From positions 211,001-275,000 of the forward strand of contig NZ_CP133269.1 in the NCBI RefSeq assembly GCF_030915525.1: a DNA stretch of 64,000 nt, written 5' to 3'. Shown here piece after piece: positions 11,471 to 19,115 of this stretch. Numbering within the stretch: position 1 is the first letter of the stretch; the number at the start of each line of letters is the position of its first letter. The position numbers and the translations under genes were made by a program. The notes under the pieces are model-generated. The model was not told the DNA's origin and did no database searches. It worked only from the letters and a program-made list of their open reading frames with translations. The stretch is from Neobacillus sp. PS2-9. GTDB lineage: Bacteria > Bacillota > Bacilli > Bacillales > Cytobacillaceae.

Positions 11471-11499
11471 TTGATAGCTTAAATGAAATTATATATACT
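11471..11499 (+). promoter_or_regulatory. sigma-A promoter of frlR
   Basis: TTGATA (11471-11476), 17 bases, TATACT (11494-11499), about 100 bases upstream of the GntR gene. No palindrome of the frl type covers it. Confidence 0.6.
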
Positions 11500-11598
11500 T
11501 ATTAATATCGATGATAAAGAAGCATGGCTGCTTAAAGTGATTTAGGGAATATGGTCCATCATTCGATCAAAATACTGTAATAGGGGCAGGTGAAACAG

Positions 11599-12318
11599 AT
11601 GTTAAAACAGGATGATCAAATTCCTTTATATATCCAGTTAAAGGAGTCTATTCGCAGTTCAATCATAAATGGTGAACTGAAATTTGGAGATAAAATTCCA
11701 ACTGAATTAGAGTTAAGTGAAGAACATAAAATTAGTAGGATTACGGTAAGAAAAGCCATTGTCGACTTGGTTGAAGAAGGCTATCTTGTAAAAAAGCAGG
11801 GCAAGGGGACTTTTGTTAACAAAAGGAAAATTGAAAGGAAAATTGTCCATTTTTTAAGCTTTAGTGATGCTTGTAAAGCAAACGGATTGGAAGCAAGCAG
11901 TAAAGTCATTAAAACGGAAATTATCCAACCAACATCAAAGGATAAAAAAATGCTTCAGCTTGATGATGGTGACGCGCTGTTATTTATCCAAAGAGTACGA
12001 TATGCCGGTGATTCCCCAATAATGATTGAAAACAACTATTTTTCCTATAAAGAATATCACTCTTTATTGAATGAAAATTTAGAGGGTTCTGTCTATAGGA
12101 TATTGGAAGAAAAGCTGGGCGTAAAACCATCCGGTTCAAGCGAACTTTCGTTAGAGATTGTCAGGGCAGGCGATGAAGAAATGCAGCTTCTTAATATCGC
12201 AAGTGGAGAACCCCTCTTTTACATGGATACAACGGTCATCGATGAAAACGACCGGCCTGTGCATAGAGGAAAACAGTATATTTTAGGTGACAGTTATAAA
12301 TTTATCTTGAAGCAATAG
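11599..12318 (+). CDS. frlR: GntR/UTRA family transcriptional regulator of the frl genes
   Basis: 239 residues from ATG 11599 behind AGGGGCAGG; the GTG at 11590 lies within that site. An N-terminal winged helix-turn-helix (residues ~8-75, opening IPLYIQLKESIRSSIINGEL) is followed by a UTRA ligand domain (~95-235) that binds a sugar-phosphate-like effector. It is probably a repressor released by a fructosamine phosphate and acting at the AT-rich palindromes at 3978, 7363, 10458 and 10562. B. subtilis FrlR has the same architecture and neighbourhood. Confidence 0.82.
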   Translation: MLKQDDQIPLYIQLKESIRSSIINGELKFGDKIPTELELSEEHKISRITVRKAIVDLVEEGYLVKKQGKGTFVNKRKIERKIVHFLSFSDACKANGLEASSKVIKTEIIQPTSKDKKMLQLDDGDALLFIQRVRYAGDSPIMIENNYFSYKEYHSLLNENLEGSVYRILEEKLGVKPSGSSELSLEIVRAGDEEMQLLNIASGEPLFYMDTTVIDENDRPVHRGKQYILGDSYKFILKQ

Positions 12319-12344
12319 TTTCATTTTATTTTAGGCTGATATAT

Positions 12345-12358
12345 TGAAAGCGCTTTGA
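12345..12358 (+). promoter_or_regulatory. orphan cre-like site after frlR
   Basis: TGAAAGCGCTTTGA matches 13 of 14 consensus positions of a CcpA site. It lies 27 bases past the frlR stop with no gene starting downstream, so its target is unclear. Confidence 0.45.
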
Positions 12359-12380
12359 TGTCTAACTGTTATTAGTTCAT

Positions 12381-12420
12381 TGTTGATTTGACACAATGTT
12401 TGTTGGTGCGGAAATCAACA
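12381..12420. repeat. collapsed remnant of the TGTTGATT...AATCAACA element
   Basis: A 40-base stretch begins TGTTGATT and ends GGAAATCAACA, the same ends as the full elements at 12515, 42254 and 44007, but the ~90-base structured interior is missing. Right-flank bases (GGCA) match the copy at 42254. Confidence 0.6.
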
Positions 12421-12446
12421 GGCAAGTTGAATAAAACCTAATATAG

Positions 12447-12482
12447 AAAGCCGAGGTTTCTTATAAGAATCTCGGCTTTTTA
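12447..12482 (+). terminator. terminator after frlR
   Basis: AAAGCCGAG (12447-12455) pairs with CTCGGCTTT, with an inner TTCTT/AAGAA helix, followed by a T-run. It ends the frl locus. Confidence 0.85.
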
Positions 12483-12488
12483 TATTGG

Positions 12489-12655
12489 CAAGAACAATGT
12501 TGATTTTTATAACCTGTTGATTGGAGTGGAAGGCGCGAAGACTCCTGTGGGAGTAGCGGTCTCGGGAGACCCCGCAGGAGGAACGACGAGGAGGCTCCCG
12601 GAACGCCCGCGAACCGCTCGCGCCTGGAACGGAAATCAACAAACAAATTAAACAA
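12489..12655 (+). repeat. structured intergenic repeat element, copy 1
   Basis: The core 12515-12641 begins TGTTGATTGGAGTGGAAG and ends GGAACGGAAATCAACA. The interior contains self-complementary segments (CTCCTGTGGGAG; GGTCTCGGGAGACC) and GGCGCGA/TCGCGCC pairing near the ends, so the RNA or single strand would fold into a multi-hairpin rod. The flank GAACAATGTTGATTTTTATA is also conserved with copies 2 and 3. There is no ORF of its own. It lies in the convergent gap between frlR and the sigma-54 regulator. Confidence 0.85.
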
Positions 12656-12665
12656 TGCCTTTATA

Positions 12666-14069
12666 TTAAAACGAAAGCTTGTCTTTATACTTTTTTAATT
12701 TATATATAATAGTAGGCTGACTGATACCTAAGTATTCAGCCATTTCGTAGGTTGTTTTGCATTGCTTGTAAGCCCTTGATAAAAACTGGAGTTCTACTTC
12801 TTCCAGCGCATCCTTTAATTTCAATTTTTCGATGCTCGCCTTCACATGCTCCCAAGAGGAATTTGAAATCTCCTTTATGTTTTTCATTAAGTAAAAAGGT
12901 AGATGATTAGGCAAAATCATATCATCCTCAATAGTAAGGATTAAACGTTCAAGTAAATTTTCCATCTCACGGACATTTCCTGGCCATTCATAATGGATTA
13001 AAAGCTCGTAAGTGGAAGGATGCATCTTTTTAGACAATTTATACTTAGTATTCAGCAATTGCAGGTAATGTTTTAATAAAATCGTGATGTCATCCTTTCT
13101 TTCCTTTAATGAAGGGATGTGAATGGGAATGACATTTAATCGATAGTATAAGTCCAGTCTGAATTTCCCTTCGTCAACCATTTGCTTTAAGTCTTGATTC
13201 GTAGCAGTTATGAGCCTGAAATTAACATGTAGCTCCTTTTTTCCGCCGATTCGCATAAGCTTTCGTTCTTGAAGAACTTTTAGTAATTTTACTTGCATGT
13301 TTAAAGGAAGCTCGCCGATTTCATCTAAAAATAAGGTTCCTTGAGCCGCTTGTTCAATCAACCCTTGTTTTCCTGCCTTTAGGGCCCCAGTAAAGGAACC
13401 TGGTTCATATCCGAACATCTCAGATTCAAATAATGTCTCTGGGATTGTACTGCAGTTTACTTCAATAAAAGGTTCCTTTTGACGCCCGCTTAAATCATGT
13501 ATATGTCGGGCATATGTGCTTTTTCCAACACCGGATTCACCTAAAAATAAAATCGTAGCATCGGTTCCAGCCACCCGCGGAAGGGTCTTAAAAATTTGCT
13601 GCATACTAGTGCTTCGGAAAAGAATAGGTCGCTTGCTTGCGTCTTTTTCACGTAGCTCCTCCACTTCTGTTTGAAAGCCGGCAATTTTTACTTGGAGCTG
13701 ATTGTATTGTTCCTGTAATTTCACAATTTCTGTTTGGTCTTGGCTGTAGCTGATGGCTCTAATTAATCGCCCTTCTTGATTAAAAACAGGATACCCAGTC
13801 GACATGATAACCTTTCCAAGCTTTGTATGCTGCAGAATGCGTACAATTTTTTTCTCTTTTAATACAAGCGCATTAATAGAAGGGGAAAGAATTCCCTCTT
13901 TTTCTAAATCATAGACGGACTTTCCGATATAGGATCCGGTTTCTAATCCGTACATGGTCCAATGTTGCGGATTGGACCTCAAAATAATTCCATTTTCATC
14001 AGTAATAGTAATGTTGTTGTTTGATGTTTCAATGATTTTATCCAGCTCTAGCTTTAATTCTTCTTTCAA
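12666..14069 (-). CDS. sigma-54-dependent activator with PAS sensor domain
   Basis: 467 residues, TTG start with GAGGAGGAG 6 bases upstream. Order: PAS sensor (residues ~10-115), short coiled coil (~120-150), AAA+ sigma-54 activation domain (~155-390) with Walker A GESGVGKS, the sigma-54 contact loop as GSFTGA (usual form GAFTGA), Walker B GTLFLDEIGEL and arginine-finger region, then a Fis-type helix-turn-helix at the C-terminus (EMAEYLGISQPTIIYKLKKY). It is divergent from the aminotransferase gene, whose promoter is of the -24/-12 class. It resembles the GabR, RocR and BkdR activators of Bacillus; the ligand is not known. Confidence 0.88.
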   Translation of the reverse strand: MKEELKLELDKIIETSNNNITITDENGIILRSNPQHWTMYGLETGSYIGKSVYDLEKEGILSPSINALVLKEKKIVRILQHTKLGKVIMSTGYPVFNQEGRLIRAISYSQDQTEIVKLQEQYNQLQVKIAGFQTEVEELREKDASKRPILFRSTSMQQIFKTLPRVAGTDATILFLGESGVGKSTYARHIHDLSGRQKEPFIEVNCSTIPETLFESEMFGYEPGSFTGALKAGKQGLIEQAAQGTLFLDEIGELPLNMQVKLLKVLQERKLMRIGGKKELHVNFRLITATNQDLKQMVDEGKFRLDLYYRLNVIPIHIPSLKERKDDITILLKHYLQLLNTKYKLSKKMHPSTYELLIHYEWPGNVREMENLLERLILTIEDDMILPNHLPFYLMKNIKEISNSSWEHVKASIEKLKLKDALEEVELQFLSRAYKQCKTTYEMAEYLGISQPTIIYKLKKYKDKLSF

Positions 14070-14095
14070 ACAAAGCTCCTCCTCTTATCAATGTT

Positions 14096-14116
14096 GATTT
14101 AATTTTCAATTAAATC
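14096..14116. promoter_or_regulatory. palindromic upstream activating site 1
   Basis: A perfect inverted repeat, GATTTAATT (14096-14104) and AATTAAATC (14108-14116), lies about 100 bases upstream of the -24/-12 promoter, the usual distance for enhancer-like sites of sigma-54 activators. Confidence 0.65.
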
Positions 14117-14146
14117 GGAACGTTAATCAATAATTAAATTAAAAAA

Positions 14147-14164
14147 TGATTAAAAATTAAATCA
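14147..14164. promoter_or_regulatory. palindromic upstream activating site 2
   Basis: TGATTAAAAATTAAATCA matches its own reverse complement at 14 of 18 positions and resembles site 1. It lies about 40 bases upstream of the sigma-54 promoter. Confidence 0.5.
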
Positions 14165-14201
14165 AACTTGCATGAAACCTCGGTTTTTCAACTTAAAAAA
14201 G

Positions 14202-14219
14202 TTGGCATGCTTTTTGCAT
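14202..14219 (+). promoter_or_regulatory. sigma-54 (-24/-12) promoter
   Basis: TTGGCATGCTTTTTGCAT has the invariant GG (14204-14205) and GC (14216-14217) ten bases apart, matching TGGCAY-N5-TTGCA. It lies 43 bases before the aminotransferase start and faces it. Divergent placement of a sigma-54 activator supports the call. Confidence 0.92.
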
Positions 14220-14261
14220 TATAAAAAGTAAAGAATCTATTATGGGAAGGGAGTCCAATAA

Positions 14262-15590
14262 ATGGAAGAATATATCCGGGAATTAGAAGAATTAGATAAA
14301 AAGTATTTTATTCATCCGACTTCACCGATTCAGCAACAGCAGACTGATGGTCCAGGCTTTATTTTTGTTAAGGGTGAAGGAATATATTTGGAAGACATCA
14401 GAGGAAAGAGAGTAATAGACGGAATGTCTTCTTTATGGAATGTGAATATTGGCCATGGTCGTAAAGAAATAGGAAAAGTGGCAATGGAACAAATGACCCA
14501 ATTAGCCTTTAATTCTTGTTTTTCAACTTACAGCAATGAACCAGCTATCCGGTTGGCTGCTAAACTGGCAGAAATCGCACCTGGGGATTTATCCGCAACT
14601 TTTTTTACTTCTGGAGGCTCTGAATCGAATGATACCGCATACAAGCTTGCAAGACATTATTGGATATTAAAAGGACTGCCGGGCAAGAAAAAAATTATTA
14701 CAAGAACAAGGTCCTACCATGGGGTGGCGATGGGAGCAACAAGCGCAACCGGATTAAAGCCGTTTCGGGATTTTACCAATTCTTTAGCACCAGACTTTTA
14801 TTATGTAGATAATTTTTCACCGGTTACTCTTCGGGAGTTAATCGAAAAAGAAGGAGCGGAAACGATTGCTGCGTTTGTTGCTGAACCCGTCCAGGGTGCT
14901 GGTGGCGTACATATCGCGCCTGAACAGTATTTCAATGAAATCAGGGAGATTTGCGACGAAAATCATATTTTGTTTATTACAGATGAAGTCATTACGGGCT
15001 TTGGGCGGACAGGTACGTATTTTGGAATCGAGCATTATGGTGTTGTGCCTGATATGATGTGTTTTGCAAAAGGCGTAACAAGCGGCTATGCCCAGCTTGG
15101 CGGTGTGATGATGTCGAGAAAAATGCATCAGGATTTTATAGAACTCTCAACAGGAACCTTATTACATGGTTACACGTATAGCGGCCACGCCATGGCTTGC
15201 AGTGTTGCTTTGAAAAACCTTGAAATCATTGAACGAGAAAATCTAATAGAAAATGCGAAACAAATGGGAATTGAGATGCTAGCTGGGTTTAAACAGTTGC
15301 AAAGCAAACATAGCATAATAGGCGAGGTAAGAGCACTAGGTTTAATGGGAGCGATTGAAATTGTAAAAAATCAAAAAACAAATGAGCATTTCTCCGCTCC
15401 ATTAGCTCCGTTGATTGTTTCGGAAGCAGCTAAAAGGGGATTGGTAATTCGTGCGGTTGTCTTTGATGACCAGGATAAGATTGTATTTGCTCCTCCATTA
15501 ACTATTAACAAAGAAGAAATAGAACAAATGATGACGATTTTGTCAGACGCCTTTTTAGCAGTGGAAGCCGCTCAAAATTTAACAGTATAA
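14262..15590 (+). CDS. class III omega-aminotransferase, PLP-dependent
   Basis: 442 residues with the class III fold: FTSGGSESNDTAYKLA (PLP phosphate cup), the Asp that holds the PLP ring in ITDEVITGFGRTGTYF, and the Schiff-base lysine K270 in CFAKGVTSGYAQLGG. Family members transfer an amino group from GABA, beta-alanine, putrescine or taurine to pyruvate or 2-oxoglutarate. The next gene would oxidise the resulting semialdehyde or sulfoacetaldehyde. The substrate cannot be fixed from sequence; gabT-like sigma-54 operons are known in the B. cereus group, while the sequence has the look of the pyruvate-dependent beta-alanine/taurine/putrescine branch. Confidence 0.85.
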   Translation: MEEYIRELEELDKKYFIHPTSPIQQQQTDGPGFIFVKGEGIYLEDIRGKRVIDGMSSLWNVNIGHGRKEIGKVAMEQMTQLAFNSCFSTYSNEPAIRLAAKLAEIAPGDLSATFFTSGGSESNDTAYKLARHYWILKGLPGKKKIITRTRSYHGVAMGATSATGLKPFRDFTNSLAPDFYYVDNFSPVTLRELIEKEGAETIAAFVAEPVQGAGGVHIAPEQYFNEIREICDENHILFITDEVITGFGRTGTYFGIEHYGVVPDMMCFAKGVTSGYAQLGGVMMSRKMHQDFIELSTGTLLHGYTYSGHAMACSVALKNLEIIERENLIENAKQMGIEMLAGFKQLQSKHSIIGEVRALGLMGAIEIVKNQKTNEHFSAPLAPLIVSEAAKRGLVIRAVVFDDQDKIVFAPPLTINKEEIEQMMTILSDAFLAVEAAQNLTV

Positions 15591-15606
15591 TGCGGGGGAT
15601 GAGGGT

Positions 15607-17028
15607 ATGAAACAGGATTTATTTATTAATGGAAGTTGGATAGAAGCAAAGGAGTATACATCACTTGTGGCGCCATTTAGCGGAGAAGAAATTGCGAGAG
15701 TTGCCGCGGCCGATGAAGATGAGACAAATCTTGCCATTGAAGCGGCTTATCAAGCGAAAAGAACGATGGCAAAAATGCCGTGCCACCAGCGGGCATTTAT
15801 TTTAGAAAAGGTGGCCAAGTTGCTGGAAGAACGGGCCATGGAAGCAGCGGAGATTATTGCATTGGAGGCAGCTAAACCTGTGACAATTGCCATGGGAGAA
15901 GTTCAGCGGACTATTCAAACCTATAAGTTTGCCGCTGAAGAAGCGAAACGAATTCACGGTGAAACCTTGCCACTTGATGCTGCACCAGGAGGGGAAGGAC
16001 GTGTTGCTTATACGGTCCTAGAGCCAATAGGAGTGATTGGGGCGATTACCCCGTTTAATTTTCCAATGAATCTTGTAGCCCATAAAGTAGGTCCTGCTTT
16101 GGCGGCAGGAAATACCGTTGTCCTAAAGCCGGCAAATCAAACGCCTCTGTCGGCCTATTTCATCGCTAAAGTTTTCGAGGAAGCTGGATTGCCTGCAGGT
16201 GCCTTGAATGTGGTGACCGGAAGTGGCTCTTTAATAGGAGAAATGATTGTCAAAGATGACAGGGTCAGCAAAATTTCATTTACGGGAAGTCCGGCTGTAG
16301 GGATTGGCATTCGAAACAAAGCTGGATTAAAGCGAGTCACATTGGAGCTAGGATCAAATGCCGCTGTCATTATCGATAAAGGCGTCAATTTGGATAATAT
16401 CATCTCAAGATGTGTAATGGGCGCTTTTTCATTCCAAGGCCAAGTTTGTATTTCTTTACAGCGAATTTACGTGGTTGAGGACCTTTATGAAGAATTTGTG
16501 GGAAAATTTGTTGAAACCACTAAGCGGTTGAGAGTCGGCAGTCCAATGGAGTCTTCAACAGATATATCTGCCTTAATAAGCCCAAAGGATGTAGAACGGA
16601 CCTTGTCCTGGATCAAAGAAGCAGAGTATCATGGGGCGAAAATAGCTGTTGGGGGTACTGCTGAGGGCAATGTCTTATTGCCAACAGTCCTATTAGAGGT
16701 GGATCCTTCCCAAAAAGTGTCTTGCCAAGAAGTGTTTGCACCCATTGTTCTGATAAATAAAGTAAAAGATGCGAATGAGGGGATACAATTAGTCAATGAT
16801 TCCCGATATGGCTTGCAAGCTGGTATTTATACAGACAATATACATACGGCACTGAATGCAGCAGAGGACCTTCATGTCGGCGGTGTATTGATTAATGATA
16901 TCCCGACCTTCCGTGTCGACCACATGCCATATGGCGGGGTAAAAGAAAGTGGAGTGGGCCGTGAAGGGGTGAAGTATGCTATTGAAGAAATGACGGAAAA
17001 GAAACTAGTTATTTTTAATCGAAATTGA
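15607..17028 (+). CDS. NAD(P)-dependent aldehyde dehydrogenase (semialdehyde/sulfoacetaldehyde type)
   Basis: 473 residues of the ALDH superfamily. ITPFNFPMNLVAHKVGPALA binds the cofactor, FTGSPAVG is the Rossmann Gly motif, the general base Glu lies in LELGSNAAVI, and the nucleophile is C281 in FQGQVCISLQR. It starts 16 bases after the aminotransferase stop behind GGGGATGAGG, so the two form one sigma-54-driven operon. It probably oxidises the aldehyde released by the transaminase, for example succinic or malonic semialdehyde, or sulfoacetaldehyde. Confidence 0.85.
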   Translation: MKQDLFINGSWIEAKEYTSLVAPFSGEEIARVAAADEDETNLAIEAAYQAKRTMAKMPCHQRAFILEKVAKLLEERAMEAAEIIALEAAKPVTIAMGEVQRTIQTYKFAAEEAKRIHGETLPLDAAPGGEGRVAYTVLEPIGVIGAITPFNFPMNLVAHKVGPALAAGNTVVLKPANQTPLSAYFIAKVFEEAGLPAGALNVVTGSGSLIGEMIVKDDRVSKISFTGSPAVGIGIRNKAGLKRVTLELGSNAAVIIDKGVNLDNIISRCVMGAFSFQGQVCISLQRIYVVEDLYEEFVGKFVETTKRLRVGSPMESSTDISALISPKDVERTLSWIKEAEYHGAKIAVGGTAEGNVLLPTVLLEVDPSQKVSCQEVFAPIVLINKVKDANEGIQLVNDSRYGLQAGIYTDNIHTALNAAEDLHVGGVLINDIPTFRVDHMPYGGVKESGVGREGVKYAIEEMTEKKLVIFNRN

Positions 17029-17099
17029 AAAAGAGGAAACGTCTTTTTTGTCACAAGAAAAGTAGTCAGGTTTTTCATGAGGGTAAAAGCAATAAGTTG

Positions 17100-17134
17100 A
17101 GCCAGGCTAAATGCCTGGCTATTTGGCTTTTTGT
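17100..17134 (+). terminator. terminator after the aldehyde dehydrogenase gene
   Basis: AGCCAGGC-TAAAT-GCCTGGCT forms a perfect 8-bp stem with T-rich sequence downstream. The same hairpin (loop TAAAC) recurs as the tail of the GACGAGTAA repeat units at 32652, 51722 and 51970, so it is itself a dispersed terminator sequence. Confidence 0.8.
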
Positions 17135-17340
17135 TTGATGATCGGAAAAATATTCAACCTCACGATACACAAGAGACAATCTGATGTAAGTACTCATGAT
17201 AAAGGAGCTTTTTGAATAAAATTGAAGGAGGAGGATTGTTTAGATATTGAATTTGTCTAAAAGGTATAAATTTAAATAGTAGAAGGTGAACAATTAATGA
17301 CAAATCTCACAGTCTAAAATCTTTATGTGTTGTTTAATAG

Positions 17341-17451
17341 GTGTTGTTGCCGAATTTGGTCTTGGAACTGAACCAGAGTCTGGGTATGTTATCTTTCGAG
17401 GATGTTGAGGCTGAAATAGTGCAAAAATTTCCCTATTTAAGGCCTTTCTGA
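17341..17451 (+). other. short open frame of uncertain status upstream of nuo
   Basis: A GTG-started frame of 36 codons ends MLSFEDVEAEIVQKFPYLRPF, whose composition looks protein-like, but no ribosome binding site is clear and the last codons run into the next terminator stem. It may be the decayed 3' end of a lost gene or a leader peptide. The whole gap 17030-17609 otherwise shows only terminators and the nuo promoter. Confidence 0.3.
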
Positions 17452-17486
17452 GAGCGAGGTCTCAAGGCTTTAAATAGAGTTTTTTT
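17433..17486 (+). terminator. long terminator hairpin upstream of the nuo promoter
   Basis: CTATTTAAGGCCTT (17433-17446) pairs with AAGGCTTTAAATAG (17464-17477) with one G-U pair; an inner TGAGA/TCTCA helix extends it, and GTTTTTTT follows. It would stop read-through into nuo. It is not preceded by a recognisable intact gene. Confidence 0.85.
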
Positions 17487-17524
17487 CGCTCCGGGAGAAT
17501 TCCAATTTTAAGTATAATGGCTTG

Positions 17525-17553
17525 TCGACATGGGTTTGTAACAATGCTATAAT
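17525..17553 (+). promoter_or_regulatory. nuo operon promoter
   Basis: TCGACA (17525-17530), a 17-base spacer and TATAAT (17548-17553) with an extended -10 TGC directly in front. It lies 57 bases before nuoA and downstream of the terminator. Confidence 0.7.
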
Positions 17554-17609
17554 GAATTCGGTTACAATATTCATTAGTATGAAAATTTACAACATTGGAG
17601 GGGATAGAC

Positions 17610-17984
17610 ATGGAACTTCTTAATGTATATCAGAATAATTATCTGATTGTTTTTGCGTTTCTGTGTCTTGGGGTGTTGCTGCCGGTGGTGGCATTATATT
17701 TAGGTAAACTTTTGCGTCCTCATAAACCTAGCGATGCGAAGTTAACTACATATGAGAGCGGTGTTGAGCCATTTCACGATTCCCGTGTACAGTTCAATGT
17801 CCGCTATTATATTTTTGCCCTTATGTTTGTTGTTTTTGATGTGGAAACGGTGTTTTTATATCCATGGGCTGTGGCCTATGATAAGCTAGGTGTTTTTGCG
17901 TTAATCGAGATGTTAATTTTCGTGATTATGCTGTTAATTGGCCTAGTGTATGCTTGGAAGAAGAAGGTGCTACAATGGATTTAA
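17610..17984 (+). CDS. nuoA: NADH-quinone oxidoreductase subunit A
   Basis: 124 residues from ATG 17610 behind GGAGGGG; the TTG at 17595 overlaps that site. Three membrane helices and the conserved [20 protein letters not shown] loop identify NuoA, a membrane subunit at the junction of the hydrophilic and membrane arms of complex I. Its 3' end overlaps nuoB by 10 bases. Confidence 0.95.
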   Translation: MELLNVYQNNYLIVFAFLCLGVLLPVVALYLGKLLRPHKPSDAKLTTYESGVEPFHDSRVQFNVRYYIFALMFVVFDVETVFLYPWAVAYDKLGVFALIEMLIFVIMLLIGLVYAWKKKVLQWI

Positions 17985-18487
17985 AACTAGATGGCATTTC
18001 ACCTAAGGAAATGGAAGATTTACAAAGAAGTGTATTTATGACTACGCTAGAGCAAATTAAGGCCTGGGCTCGAAGTAATTCGATCTATCCGGTGACATTT
18101 GGTCTGGCTTGTTGTGCGATTGAAATGATGGGTGTAGGCGGAGCGAATTATGACTTAGACCGTTCCGGTTCATTTTTCCGTACGTCTCCAAGGCAATCGG
18201 ATTGTATGATTGTGTCTGGGACAGTAACGAAGAAAATGGCGCCTATTTTACGCCGATTGTATGATCAAATGCCTGAGCCAAAGTGGGTTATTGCAATGGG
18301 TTCTTGTGCAACAGCTGGCGGGCCGTATGTAAAGTCGTATTCAGTTGTAAAAGGAGTCGATCAAATCGTTCCTGTTGATGTATACATACCTGGATGCCCA
18401 CCAAACCCAGCTGCTTTAATTTATGGAATCAATAAATTAAAGGAAAAGATTCGCTATGAAGCGAAGACTGGGAAGAAGGTGATTTAA
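17975..18487 (+). CDS. nuoB: NADH-quinone oxidoreductase subunit B
   Basis: 170 residues from ATG 17975, with AGAAGGTG upstream. Cluster N2 ligands are visible as the tandem cysteines in [21 protein letters not shown] and IPGCPPNP. It passes electrons from the Fe-S chain to quinone in complex I. The ORF extends upstream to 17954, but those residues overlap nuoA and lack a start signal. Confidence 0.95.
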   Translation: MDLKLDGISPKEMEDLQRSVFMTTLEQIKAWARSNSIYPVTFGLACCAIEMMGVGGANYDLDRSGSFFRTSPRQSDCMIVSGTVTKKMAPILRRLYDQMPEPKWVIAMGSCATAGGPYVKSYSVVKGVDQIVPVDVYIPGCPPNPAALIYGINKLKEKIRYEAKTGKKVI

Positions 18488-18490
18488 CCG

Positions 18491-18925
18491 ATGAGTGGGG
18501 AAAAGGATCTTGAACAGTTAAAGAAAGAGGCTGTGGCGAAGGCGAAAGCAGCTGCGGCGGCGAAACGGGCAGCAAAAGCAGCAGGGGAAGCTGCACCTAA
18601 GCAGGAGGCAACCCCATCACCAGCTGAGCCAGTGATACCGGAAATTCCGGCCGCACCGCCAAGCGAAGCGCCAGTAACGAAGGCAGCAGAAGGCCCTGCA
18701 GCCACGTCAAGTGAGGCACCTGCAGCAAGCTCTGATGCGGATGATATGGCGAAGAAGAAAGCTGCGGCAGTAGCGAAAGCAAAGGCGGCAGCAGCAGCCA
18801 AGCGAAAAGCGATGGAGCTAGCGGGAGGTTCTACACCAGCATCAGAATCAACACCAGCGGAGGAAACAGCCGAAGCAGGTGGAAATGATGAGGATGACCT
18901 TGCGAAGAAGAAGCTGCGGCAGTAG
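18491..18925 (+). CDS. nuoC: nuoC N-terminal frame: Ala/Lys-rich extension, ends early at a frameshift
   Basis: 144 residues starting 3 bases after nuoB, almost entirely Ala, Lys, Pro, Glu and Ser, with AKAKAAAAAKRKAMELAGGS-type blocks. Bacillus NuoC proteins often carry such an extension before the catalytic domain. The frame stops at TAG 18923 because one A is missing from AAGAAGAAAGCT relative to the tandem copy at 18752-18762. Reading continues in the next frame to TAG 19075, where an equivalent A is missing again, and then in the frame of 19116-19901. The full reading 18491-19901 would be one NuoC of about 470 residues. Confidence 0.7.
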   Translation: MSGEKDLEQLKKEAVAKAKAAAAAKRAAKAAGEAAPKQEATPSPAEPVIPEIPAAPPSEAPVTKAAEGPAATSSEAPAASSDADDMAKKKAAAVAKAKAAAAAKRKAMELAGGSTPASESTPAEETAEAGGNDEDDLAKKKLRQ

Positions 18926-19110
18926 CGAAAGCAAAGGCGGCAGCAGCAGCCAAGCGAAAAGCGATGGAGCTAGCGGGAGGTTCTGCACCAGCATCAGAAT
19001 CAACACCAGCGGAGGAAACAGCTGAAGCAGGTGGAAATGATGAGGATGACCTTGCGAAGAAAAAGCAGCTGCAGTAGCGAAGGCGAAGGCGGCAGCGGCA
19101 GCAAAGAGGA
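18749..19110 (+). repeat. tandem repeat of ~153 bp inside nuoC
   Basis: The unit starting GCGAAGAAG occurs at 18749, 18902 and 19054. Offsets are 153 and 152 bases, the one-base shortfall being the first frameshift. Units 1 and 2 are nearly identical; unit 3 diverges after about 60 bases. Each encodes an AKAKAAAAAKRKxMELxGG block plus an acidic Ser/Thr-rich linker. Confidence 0.85.
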
Positions 19111-19115
19111 AAACC

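Noticed and set aside
12415..12655. Minus-strand ORFs across the structured repeat element
   Set aside because: The frames are not conserved in the other two copies, which carry indels that break them; the element is best seen as non-coding.
17187..17330. Small peptide genes (for example ATG ACA AAT CTC ACA GTC TAA at 17297)
   Set aside because: Peptides of 6-7 residues with no conservation evidence; too short to support.
18902..19077. Programmed -1 frameshift of the dnaX type in nuoC
   Set aside because: The sites read AAG AAG AAG and AAG AAA AAG; neither is the A AAA AAG heptamer in the required phase. Kept only as a minor option in the nuoC finding.
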